A stretch of DNA of 64,000 nt. Origin: Cruorifilaria tuberocauda. Taxonomy: Eukaryota; Nematoda; Chromadorea; Rhabditida; Onchocercidae. The position numbers and the translations under genes are program-made. Location: contig JABVXU010000099.1 of the NCBI GenBank assembly GCA_013365365.1, positions 91,555 to 155,554 on the forward strand, written 5' to 3'. Under the pieces are notes generated by a model. It did no database searches, had not been told where the DNA came from, and saw only the letters and a list, made by a program, of their open reading frames with translations. Shown piece after piece: positions 1 to 11,904 of this stretch; the stretch's first letter is position 1; every line of letters begins with the position of its first letter.

Positions 1-250
1 TCAAGTCTTTTTTACTTATCCCGATAGAACCACAATAAGTTCTTGTGGAAGGTGAATCACAGATTACGATGAATTGGATATTTTATTCACTGAGACATTT
101 CATCTTTGTGATTGACTACAGGTAAGATGGTAGATGGTAGCAGAGAGTTTACTTCCTAACACCTCCTCTCTTTTCTGGTGAATTGGAATTGTTGATGTAT
201 AAGTCTTGCAAAACGATAAAAAGGATTGATAAGGTCTCTCAGAGCCGTAC

Positions 251-443
251 CTCAATCATCCAGGATCGTCTAGGTTCACATAAGTCATGGATTGTTGTGG
301 ATGAGTACACTGAGAAGAATGGATTGTTATAGTAATGATTTGACAGTGTAAGAGCAAAAAATACCATTAATAAAGCAAGAAAAACAGTGCTGATAACAAT
401 TATTGATATCGGACTGTCGAGCACTTCATCATCAAAAAACTGA
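251..443 (-). CDS. Single exon of an unidentified membrane protein (gene continues off the left edge)
   Basis: Read on the minus strand, this segment starts after a good acceptor (TTTGCAG, at 444-450) in phase 2 and ends at a donor (ATTGAG then GTACGG) in phase 0, giving 64 open codons. The peptide starts with an acidic stretch (QFFDDEVLDSP), then has one strongly hydrophobic segment of about 22 residues (from SIIVISTVFLAL onward), then a polar part with NHYYNN, a single Cys and an Arg-rich end (EPRRSWMIE). That is the pattern of a single-pass membrane protein. The next exon in the direction of transcription would lie below position 250 or outside the window; upstream exons in 444-2407 were not identified. 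I do not recognise the family. The evidence is exon shape and hydrophobicity only, so a chance open frame is possible. Confidence 0.45.
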
Positions 444-2407
444 CTGCAAAGGAATCATTTCTGATTTTCAAGCTTAAAAAGGTCTCTCCTGAGAATCAGT
501 GCTATCGACGTTAGTCGATACAATCTACAGTTTACTGGAAGATGTTTCACAAATATAAATAGATCTCAAAAGATTGCAACTATTTTGTTTATTGCAGCAA
601 ATAATCAAAGCCTGAATTCACTCAACTATTCAGTTGGTTAAGACATTACGGGAACAAATCTATATACCATAGAATTTCTCGAGAAAAACTTCATTCCCCA
701 AGAATTTTTTCATCCTCACGCAAAAAAGTTAATAATTATCATCAGACACACCGCTATCAGTTCAATCGATTCAGGCAAAATCACGCGCCACTATAATTAA
801 AAGTAAAAATGTGGGAGTTTAAACAAATGGCAAAACGCCATACTTTGTTCATTGAATTTCTTACATACAACTCCATATATATTTCAGGAATATCTCCGAA
901 ATCTCATCATTATCTTGATCGATCATTATGAATCTTACACGAACATTTTGTGGGAGGAGAAATAAAGGATCAGTTTCCTTCTTATCAGTTTTGAACTATC
1001 ATTTAAATGAGAAATTCAGTTGAAACAACTGTACTCCCTTCTCCGTGCCAATGTGAACTTATAAATTGATAGATCTAACAAATATGAATGAGTGACTGCA
1101 CAGCAGACCCTTTAACACGAGAAATCGCGGAATACTTTCGAGACGTATATTGCATAGCATGAATCAAATAGAAATCTACTGAAACATATAAAAGATGTTC
1201 TTATTCTCAAATCGATTATAAATTTTTCCTTACTTGGATATCATTCAATTTCTCTCGCACAGAGTTTGCTATCGAAGCATTTGGAAATAGTGAGGACGAG
1301 AGAATCGGAGTAAGTTGAATGTGGTTCCATTCAAGGATTCACGTTGCACGTGAAGAAAGACTGATTAACGTGATGGCAATAACAAGAAGTGTAGCTGAAC
1401 TCATGAATATTTGAAGTTATGCATAGAGAAATGATTGTTGAATATTGGAATACTGTTCTGGAACGTCTTTACACTAGAAAACAGAAGTGACAATCGAAAA
1501 TAGTGGAAAGTAAAAGAGCACTGAGCTTTAATTAATGGATCTCTTCATGGCAACATCAACTTAGATGGTAACGAAAATGTGAAATCAAGAAGACAAAAAA
1601 AGCAAAGAGTGCAAAAAAGATGAGAAGCAACGATAGCATAAGTAAAAGATTTTTTGTAGCGCTTCATTCCTTGTAATCGTAGTTTCTTCAATTTGTTATT
1701 CCTTTCAATCTTGAGGAAATCTATTCCAAAAGTCGTATGACTTTGGACCCAGCTAAATAGAATAAACAACACTATAACGTGTAGAATCTTTCATTTTAGA
1801 ATAAATAAACTTAAAATAGTTTAATAAGATATTTACTTTTGTCTCAACAATAAAACAACAATATTTAAGAAAATGGCAAAAATTTTATGAAAAAAAAATG
1901 AAAAAAAAACAAAAAAAAGTAGAACAATCACAGTCTCAAAACAGCTAAAAGATTAAAATATAAACAGACAAGAATAATCCTACCCATAGTACAGTATGTG
2001 TCTTCTCCAAAACTTGAAAAAAATATTTTCCACCACAGAAGAAAGGCTGAAAAGGACGATATATAATATACAAATTTTTATAAAAGATATATCACCAATA
2101 TTAACGCCTTTCCAGTGGTTCGGTACTACCTGAAAAATAAGATGCATAAAATTTCGTAAAATCTTTCGAATTACATATATAAAAATTTATAACGACTTTC
2201 TGTGGAACATGCTATGTTCTTCATTGTGAGCACACACATAGACTTTGTTGCCCGAAAAGAAAATATCGATATATAATGAAATGCAGATTGTACACATTAT
2301 TTTGAACTGATTCGTACTTTCAAAAACGGTGTCACTGATCTAAATTATGAAAACCTCAGGTTAATTTATAAAGCTAATATTATCTTCATTTTATAAAAAA
2401 GATAAAT
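444..2407. other. Non-coding stretch between the left-edge exon and the TANGO1-like gene
   Basis: No exon could be supported here. Open frames are short and have no family resemblance or matching splice sites. The part just below 2408 must hold the 3' UTR of the TANGO1-like gene. A run of A-rich sequence lies at about 1885-1922. Upstream exons of the left-edge membrane protein gene could be hidden here. Confidence 0.5.
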
Positions 2408-5400
2408 TCAAAAAAACGAACTTTTTGGCCGTGGCATTGGTTTTTTGATCATTGGGCCAGGAGGTGGGACACCCGAAAGAAGTGCCATTTCTGGAGGAGG
2501 AGAACGGCCGTCATTTGAACCACCGGATGAATAATACAAGGTACCACTTTTGCTATTTTGCTTATTAAGGATTGCGTCGGGATAAAAATCTGCAGAAGGT
2601 CCTGGATATCCAGGCATATCCAAGATTGAGAAATAATCCACATGGAAAGGATGGCGACCATGTGAACGTGAACGCATTCTCCTGCCTTCCTAAAATAATA
2701 TAAGGAAAAAAAAACATTTTCAAAAAAGAAAACAAATAAATCAACAGTTAGTAGAAACTATATATTTTATTAGAAATTTTGATGTAAAGCTTTTGCTCTT
2801 CTCAACCGATAAGAGCTACATTATTTGGACATTGAATCTTTTCTGCATGATATTATAAATCTCTTTCAAGAAAAAATATATGCATTTATCGATGAGCAAC
2901 GCTCTATGGCATTTCCATAAATCTGATGAATGAACCAACTTTTTTATGATGTGGTTGTATACTGTCTACATTTACGCCATTATTATGCTCTCGCTCCCTA
3001 ATATTCCGTCGTTGTTTCGATGCTCTGTTGTGGCTGATATCATCATTTTCCGGTGTAACATCATTTAACAAAGGATCTACCTTTTTTAATAGCAACGATT
3101 CTCCACGAGATGAAAAAATCTGTAAAAAAGACATTGTGTTTGTAAGCTGAACCTCTTACGAGCTGTATTTTAAACTACTTAGGAGCCGAAAAAAAAACTA
3201 CTTCTAGAAAAGCCTATCTAAATGGCAGATTAAATTGAAAGGATTAGAAGACGGAAGGAAATATACACGGAACGCGACAAGATGGTTCTGAGTCAAATTT
3301 TTGATCTCCTTCCTTCTTTCCTCTTTTTAATCTATTTTCTTTTTTATTGCATATTGTTAAAAAAAATTCATTCTCAAATAAAATACCTTTCATCAATTGC
3401 TGTTTATCATTCCCAAAATTTTAATAATCAAAAAGCTTTTATTCATCCAAAATTTTACATATAGGCAAACCTCGGATGGCTCGTCATCCCATAAGGGTCG
3501 TATATGAGATAATAACGATGGTGCAACTGGACCACTGTTGACTGATACACCAAAATCACGATCTGATGACGATGATGCCGAGATATTCAATACATTAGCA
3601 TTATCAAGTAGATTTGATGATGGATTCGACAGATGAACTTGCTCCAATGACTGTAATTTCATTCCTCAGATTCCAAAACTGACAAATAAATGAAACTGCA
3701 ACAATAAAAAAGTACATGCAAAATTAGTAATACTGTCTGTAAATAAAAACGAATAAAACGATCGAAAATTGCAGAAAACCTGTTGCAAAGCTGTTACTGT
3801 CTGTTTATACTGACGTATTTCATGAAAATTACGCGTCTCCAACTTGGCATACTCTGCTTTCAAACGTTTCAATTCTTGCTCAGCTTCCTACAAAATAAAA
3901 GTTATAAACTACCAATATATAACTATACGAAATCTAACTTTTGAACTAAAGAATATATTCGACTTTTCTAAATACTTCATCTCTAAATTAATTATTTTAC
4001 TTCTTTATTTTATAGACTATAAATTTGTATTATTTCTGCCAAAAGAATCTCAATCTTTAAGGGACATAATATAAAAAAGGATATGAGTGACCAGCCATTA
4101 GCTTCAACAATCATGAAAATAAAAATATGCATCTAACTGGAAATAACTTCTTCCTTAACATTGGATAAGCATCTCAAAACAGTGAAACAAAAAACACATC
4201 AATAACTCGAAGTTTTACAAAGTAAAACTACTTAAATTACCAATAATTTGAACTGCACAGCTTTTTTCTGATCTTCCAATCGTCTTACTTCCTCTTGACA
4301 TTTCATTATCTCATTACGCATCTTTTCTGTTAGTTCTTCCGCACTTCGTAATTTTGTTTCCTTTAATTGAATAGAACGATTGAAATAACAGTTTACATAT
4401 GTATTATTATAGTTAGCATTTTAGCTCGCTTTTCTAAAAAATTTACTCGGTCTTCGACCATTCCTAAAATTCTTTTGAATTGATTTTGCGCTTCAATTCT
4501 TTCTGCTTCCTTTGCGTCCATTTCTTTTAATCGTTTTGCAGCTTCAGTTTCGGCGAATTCAACTTTACTTATCAAATGATCGCGCTCATTTAACTGCTTT
4601 TGTATAGTCAACCTAAATAATGATTACATGAAATGCAGAGACAATTAAATTTCAAAGACGATTTAGATCAGTAAATGAACTCATCCAGCAAAACACTTCA
4701 CCAATTAAGCCACCGTGGTAATGCTAAAAATTGAAAAGATACATGAACATTCCATATCTATGAATCAAATATGACCAATAAGCCATTATGCGGATCATAT
4801 TTTCCCATAAGTTACAAAATTAAAACAATGAAAAGTTCAACAAAATCTTACATTGGCTACTGTCAACGATAGCATATAAAGATGAAAATATTGGGATGTC
4901 GTTCTTCCCAGGAAGCAAGGTAAAAATAGTCATTTACAACAAAAAAAAAATATTAATCCTATAATTAAAAGATTGCAGAAGGAGAAAAAACAAGGTCAGC
5001 TGTCATTCGAAATCTTCACAGTGGAATGCTTACTCTTATCAGTCAAAATTATAGTTTTTGAACATACTTTGCTTGATCCAAATCAGCCTCAACAGTCTTT
5101 AGCTGCACTCTGAGTTTCGCAATTTCCATAATTTCAGCAGGTGAAAACCGTGTAACCACTATATGATCTTTTTTCGGCCTTTCTAGTGTTTCTGCTGTTG
5201 ATGGATTGTCTGCATCAAATTCATCAAAATCTGACCAACCGCTTTCACCTGAACATTTAATATATAAACATAGAATAAAAATAGCAAGTTCTCTGAATTT
5301 CCTATATGCTAATGTTATTTTTTTTATCTTCTGTTATACTTTTCATATTATATTAGTATGTCTAAACTTTTATTGGATCTATACACTTCTCAGTTAAGAT

Positions 5401-8400
5401 AAAAAGTCCACCAACTTCTAATGTTACATAGTCCATATATAGAGCTAACTATTCATAATACAACCAAATAACAATAAAATATGCGCAATGACGATAAATG
5501 AACGACAGAAATGACAGAAAATGATAACGATAAATGAATAAATCTGAAACAGCAGTATCGGAGTAGAAATTTTCAATAATTCGAAATGTTATTGTTCGAC
5601 CAGTTCTTTGATAATGATATTATGACCCAATTAAAATTAATATGAAATAAAAAAATCTAACCATTTGTATCTTCCCGTACTTGCTCACTGCGTTCGGCTT
5701 CAGCAGCTAGTGATCTATTATTATGAACAGTAACATTACCCAAATCACGTATTTCACTTATAATCTCCGACAACTGAATAATCTCATTTTGGAGTTCTTC
5801 CACACGTTGGTGTAATATTTTGTTTTCTGACAGAGATGTCTGTAAAAGTATACCCAAAAATTTTTTTTCGAAAGTTTAATTTTCTGCAGTATTGGTATTA
5901 AGAAAAGAATCAGTTCAACTGATAGAAGCAATAAACAACTTTACCATATAATCGCTTGGATCGACTTGAATTTAAACATATAATATCAAAAAAATTTATT
6001 ACAATAAAAACAATGAACAAATCTTACTTTCAACTGATCTTTCAAATTTTTGATTTCGAGTGAATGTGAATGTGCTTCGGATTCAAGCCGTATTATTTGT
6101 GAGCTTTTTTCGGCAACTTCACTAACCAAACGTTCATTATCTTCATGCAACGTTTCTACAGTGGCATGTATTTCAGATGATTGTTTCGTTAGCAACTAAA
6201 AATATATTTCTAAAATGTACTGATGCATGAGCGAAAAACAGAATTGTTTTGGATTTGCTTTCTATGTTGACTCGGTTAAGCAACATTCGCAAATGATAAA
6301 AGAAAGATCCATTTCAACTTTCAAATATTATAATCCATGAGATATGGCAAGCATTATTTACAATATAATCGATTAATAACCAGAAAAAAAAAAAGGAAAC
6401 CTCATTTTTCTCCCTAAGATTTTTATTCTGTTCTGTTAAATTCATGCATTTCGAACATTCCTTTTCAATCATCCGGCTCATCTCATCCATTTCTGCTTTT
6501 AAATTATCATTTTCTTCTTCAAGTATATGGCATCTATAAAGAGAGTTACTGATAATGCCCGTTTCCAACGATCAAATTCTAAACAACGATAAGAGTATTT
6601 TTCAAAATGCAAAAGCAAAAAAAAGAAGCGTACTTGGCTTTCAATTGACTCATTTCCGAACATAAATTTCTTAATTTCTCGTCCATTTCGGTATTCCGTG
6701 TATTTTTTTCTTTCTCTAGTTTAGTATGTAACAACTGGAACAATGTCCAAATAAAAAAATCCAACTTGATACTTTGGTAAACGAATAACTTAATGATTCT
6801 CTAACTTCATAGTCTACACAACAACAATTATAAAGTAAAAATTACAATTTCATAGGTTCTCAAATTCACTAGCACATCACACTGTGAAAAAAAATATGCA
6901 TATCAATTTACCTTTATTTGAACTTCACGTTCTCTAATAGTCGTCAATGCATTGTGTAATACTCTTCGATCAAAATTATCTCTGTCAGAAGTATCCACAA
7001 AAATTAGCATTCGTAGTAAATGAATAAACAAACAAATAGGAAAGAGAAATGTTATCAAAACTCCTGCAAAAAAACAGCAAACGTTATATTTCATAAAGTA
7101 AAAAGAAAACCGGAAAAAAAATTGAGGAACAAATGATTGATATGATAAAAATGCTTGCAATACTTCAAAACTACGAACGATCGTGAATAATACAATTCTA
7201 TAAGAAAAATTGAATGTAAAAAAGATCAAAACACTCAATTTTTGCAATCAAATTTATAAAATAAAATCATTATCAATGAATAAGGATTAAAAATACAGAA
7301 CAGAGAGCCAACCTCCTAAACAAAGTCACGACTATAACATTGAACTTCAGTTTGGTCCATCAATAGCTCCAAGTTAACCAAATGAAATATATTATCTAAG
7401 TTATCACCTAGACTCAACTTCACAAACAATACCTGCATCGTCAATGTTATTTATTGATGGTGGCAGCATGTAGCGCACAATACCAATTAATTTGCTAAGC
7501 CATCTTTTAGTCACAAACAAATATTCTGTTTCCGATTTCAAATCAGCTCCAGGAGTGTTATAAGTATTATCACAATCGCCTTTAACGCAGTTGTTCTGTA
7601 AAAAGAGGAAAAAGTACAATAAAGGTTTCGAACAACATTTAAACAAATAATTACAACTTTAACTTCAAGATTGCACTATCTCATTCTTCATGAGAATAGA
7701 ATTAATAAAATAGACATAATCCGCTGTTCAGCTGTTCACGCTGCCAATCAATAATGAATGTTCAACAGTGCAACTTATATTTTCTTTAAGATCTTGTACT
7801 GACTTTTCTTTCTCTAATGAACGTATTCCTTTCAATGAAGAATATATCTACTGCATTTCAGATTATTAAGCAATCAGTCTATGATCTTATAAAATTTCAT
7901 CATTAATTTGCTACTTAATCTTTAAATACTAGTAAATTAGCATACCGATCCATCTTCTGCAATATCTGTTTTCACTTCTTTCTCTGTTTCTACAGATCCA
8001 CCGGCATTTTTCCGCTGTGTTTCCATTTCCACTCCACTATATCTTTGGGCTTCCTCAAATAAAATGAGCAGAAAAGTCAGCAGAAAATCATGCATTAAAA
8101 TTGCACAGTAAAACATCTTTACGAATATAGATTTTCTTTCGACATCACATTTGTTATATTTATTGCCGGTAATTACAGTACAATAATTCCAATATATTTT
8201 CTGTCGGTAAGAATGCCTTCTTGATCTAATCTTTTTCCATAATATTTCCTTTTATTCAAAGCATAGAAATCTATTAAAATTATTAGTGAGTATTTTGTAA
8301 TAAAACTTTCTGTAACTTCAGAGTATAAAAGGTCCGAAAATAAAGCTCTTAAACCAAATTGACATACCTGTTCATCATGTGGGATACTTTTAATTGTTGA

Positions 8401-11400
8401 TGGATTTACGACATAGGAATGTACCGAATCTTTCGGTAGTATAGAAGAGAGAGATGGAAATGGTGTTGGTTCAAGAGAATAGCTAACTGTCGTTGGTTCC
8501 ACGCCTTTTCCTTCTGATTGATGCTTCATTTTCACTACCGAATCGATTCCCGATAGTATTATATCTGGATCAAACTGTGGAGCAATTAAGGTGGCTGTTT
8601 TTGGCTCAGTATCAGAAGATGACAGAGGTAAAACGTCGTGACCTGCGAAGATCGATGAAGTATCACTTGGGTATGTTTCGGATTCAGTAATATAATGTTT
8701 TGTCGGAGATGTTGGTACTGATGATACATAAGTGGAGTCTGAATACGCGCTGTTTACTGGTACTGGTGGTGTCACATCCGATGTCACTGCTACCGAAAGA
8801 GGAGAAGTTGTTGGAGGACCACCAGTTTGAGAAGAGGTATCAGATGAGGGTACAGATGACGAAAGAGACAAAGTGATTTGTGATATATTAGCCGGTGTAG
8901 GAGGAAGATTGGATTCGAGAACTCCAGCTGATGAAGAAGTAGTCATAACCTGCTGGGGAGATAATTCGATATTAACTTGCTGCACAGACATTTGTGCATT
9001 CACAATATTTGCAACCGGTAGTGTTTTTTCCTGCGATGAATCGATTTGAGATAAACTGCCTTCTGCTGCAAAGCTGATATCATTTGTAATAGATGGGGGT
9101 AAATCTTCCGATGTAGCTGACATTTCTTTCACAGCTGATGAAAATCCAGACATCACTGCTTCAGGAACATTAGAGATGACTTTTGATTCTGCGTTTGGCA
9201 CCGACATAGAAGCAGGTCCATGCACTAAATTTTGCTGTGCGGGAATTTCTGGCATGACCTTGAATTCAAATTCAAAAAGCATTAAGGCATTAAGACAACA
9301 ACATAGAAATAATCTGTGCTAAATCCACTCATTACATGATAAATAGAATTTACTAACATTACACAAATTCAACTATTCATAAGCAAAAAAATCATGTAGA
9401 TCCTGAACCTCCTGCTGGTGGACTGAAGTGATCGTCTCAGAAAATACCTTCTGCGGTTCATTCGTTGGAACATTTATTGTCAGAAGTGGTGAAACTGTCT
9501 AGAACATGTGTTTCATCAGCAAACAATCAGTAATAACTAAATATCTTACATCTTTCTTCAGGGTACTGATCATACTGTCACAATTGCGAAAGCTTCAATA
9601 AATTACGTGAAACTGTTAAACAAATAAGTAACTATAGTGAACAAATATGAGGATGCATCATCACAGTAAGTCCAATTTAGAGGCTTATGTAAGACCGTCT
9701 GAGATATATTATCTTCTCATAATATCCTTCCTCTAAATTATTTCATAAAAATAATGCAATGCATTTATCACAAACAGTATTGAGAGGTATAAAAGACAAT
9801 GATAAGTTCTGACGCTCTATAGGCTGATTTTAATACCCAAAGTTCATGGTTTTTTTGTTAATCGATATTATGAAATACATAGAACAATCAAACAATAGAA
9901 AAAAATGAACCGCTGCTTCAGAAGAAAGGATAATAGGTTGCTGTGTATGTTGCGCAATTCGAATATGTTCCTGCGAACCTGCATGCACACCACGATCGTG
10001 ATAATGTTTGTGATCATGAGAAAGTTCATGATCAAAAGAATGCTTATGTCCATAATCGTGTGAATGTCCATGCCCTTGATGAATTCGAGGATATCAATAA
10101 TGTCAATGAAAGTTTGATCAAAAAGAAAAGTACCAGTTCACCCAGCCATGATGTCTTTAAGTACTTACATACCAATTAAAAATGTAGATTAGGCTAGAAT
10201 ATATCATTCAGATTTCTAAAAATTTAATTTTTAAAAGCATTGAATTACAATGAAATTAATAGAATCCAAATACACTATGTCTTCCAATCCAGCATCAAAC
10301 TCAAACCACTGAATCCAAAAAGAAAACCTTCAGCGTCAGGAAAATAACCCAATGCAGCGTAGTCGATTTGTTCTGCCGATGACTGCCTTTCGACAGAAAG
10401 ACGCTTGGCATTAACTTCATAGTCTTTAATTAATTCCGGTAACGCTGCTTTGATACCTGAAAATCTTTTTTCCAGTAAGAACAGCACCAGCAAGGCAATA
10501 TTCCAGATCAGACTTGTGTAGGAACCAAGATCCGGAGCTCTTCTAACAAGAGTAAATGAATATAAACTCAAATGATGCAAGAGGTGCAAAAATTATCGTT
10601 ACCAACTAGTCTGCGCGAAGGATGATCACGAGGATCTCGGCTGATCATAAACATCGTTTTATTGGATAAAACCGCATTTTTCAGGAATTCCACGTAGTCA
10701 TCAAGATTAATATGCATTGAGAAAAAATTTCCCTTCTTCAACGGCTCACGGACGAGCTGCAAAGAGAAATATGCAGAAACCACAGCAGCAACTGAATTAG
10801 ACAGTGATATATCTATCAGAAACTTAGAGGCTTATTCGGAGCACTAAGTGCGGTTACAATAATCAAAGGCAAAATGGTTGATTTACTAATATTGCAACGT
10901 TTTTTAAAAAACTAGAAGGAATGCTATTTTCTAATGATTGGAATTGCGATAAAAGTACAGTCCATTAACTAAAAAATAAACAAACACTTACTGCGCCTTC
11001 CATTAAATCCGTCCGATCACTGAATTTAATTGCATAAACACTGACAATATCGTTCTCATTAGGGGAGAGGAATGATTCGTGGTTAGCTGATGATGAGCGG
11101 TGAAATTTCCCTTCGAACAGCTTCTCTAAATTTTAAAATTAAGAAAGAAACTGAGAAACGTAAAAAAATAAAAATACAAGAAAAAATATTCAATAATTGT
11201 CAGTGCAATGCTGGCAAAACCAATAATAACTTGATAGAGAAGCGAATCACGCTAATGTCCTCTCAGCAACTATCAACATGAAAAGAATAAAATGGAAGTT
11301 ATTCCTTTGACGACTGGAAGTTTGTTATAACGCATTAATAATATATGCAGAAAATGTTAGTCTATTTTCCCAAAAAAGAAAAAGGATTATTTATATCCCG

Positions 11401-11904
11401 AAATTTCTCATATCGAATTATGCTTATCTATAAAATGAACCTTTCGATAAGCTCAGAAAATTTTACCTGAACACGCTTCATCGCCACACAATTTAGTTTT
11501 TTTTGCGATTGATCCTAATGATGAACTTAACGGCAAAAACATTGTCAAGCAAACAATTAGCTAAATAAAACGGGCATCATTATTTTCTTAACACAACTAT
11601 AATGAAATATTTTCAAAGATATATTTTAATGAAAGAAAAGAAAACTGGCCGTTGAATAAAGGATTACTAAATCTGACAAAAATATATTCATTTCACAAAA
11701 ACGATTTTACAGAAGAAAATTATTTCCGTTCATTTCTTTGACAGATAGGCAATCAATGATCACAACTAAAACACTTGAAAGGTCAGCTCTTAGCAGCAGA
11801 ACAGATATAATTTTAAGCTTATAAAAAATGATGCCCTCTAAACAACAACTTGAAAAGAAAACAAATTAACTAACATTAACACTAACAACATGAGCGATAT
11901 CCAT
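2408..11904 (-). CDS. TANGO1/MIA3-like ER export receptor for large cargo
   Basis: Exons in order: 11904-11887, 11560-11467, 11125-10992, 10756-10603, 10456-10328, 10074-9911, 9498-9448, 9258-8368, 8053-7946, 7595-7433, 7063-6912, 6734-6634, 6533-6401, 6195-6028, 5839-5662, 5248-5068, 4612-4447, 4360-4241, 3887-3780, 3650-3471, 3119-2976, 2689-2408 (about 1272 aa). All phases join. Order of parts: signal peptide (MDIAH/LIVCLTMFLPL); MIA-type SH3 region beginning KLCGDEACS and holding VSVYAIKFSDRTDLMEG; His-rich segment (about 177-230); Ser/Thr-rich luminal region (about 248-545); a semi-hydrophobic stretch (KRWLSKLIGIVRYML) then a membrane segment (about 636-655); coiled coil (about 660-1120) with GWSDFDEF in a break; tail with two PPP triplets. 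This is the TANGO1 layout. The family works at ER exit sites, its SH3 in the lumen binding cargo and its tail binding Sec23 of COPII to export collagen. Uncertain: the 18-nt first exon, the acceptor at 10456, the donor at 9911 and the donor at 2976. Confidence 0.87.

Noticed and set aside
9868..10071. A hydrophobic minus-strand frame (MDIHTIMDISILLIMNFLM...) overlapping the His-rich exon
   Set aside because: It has no acceptor in phase with the preceding exon, whereas the His-rich frame fits both neighbours. Kept as the main rival reading.
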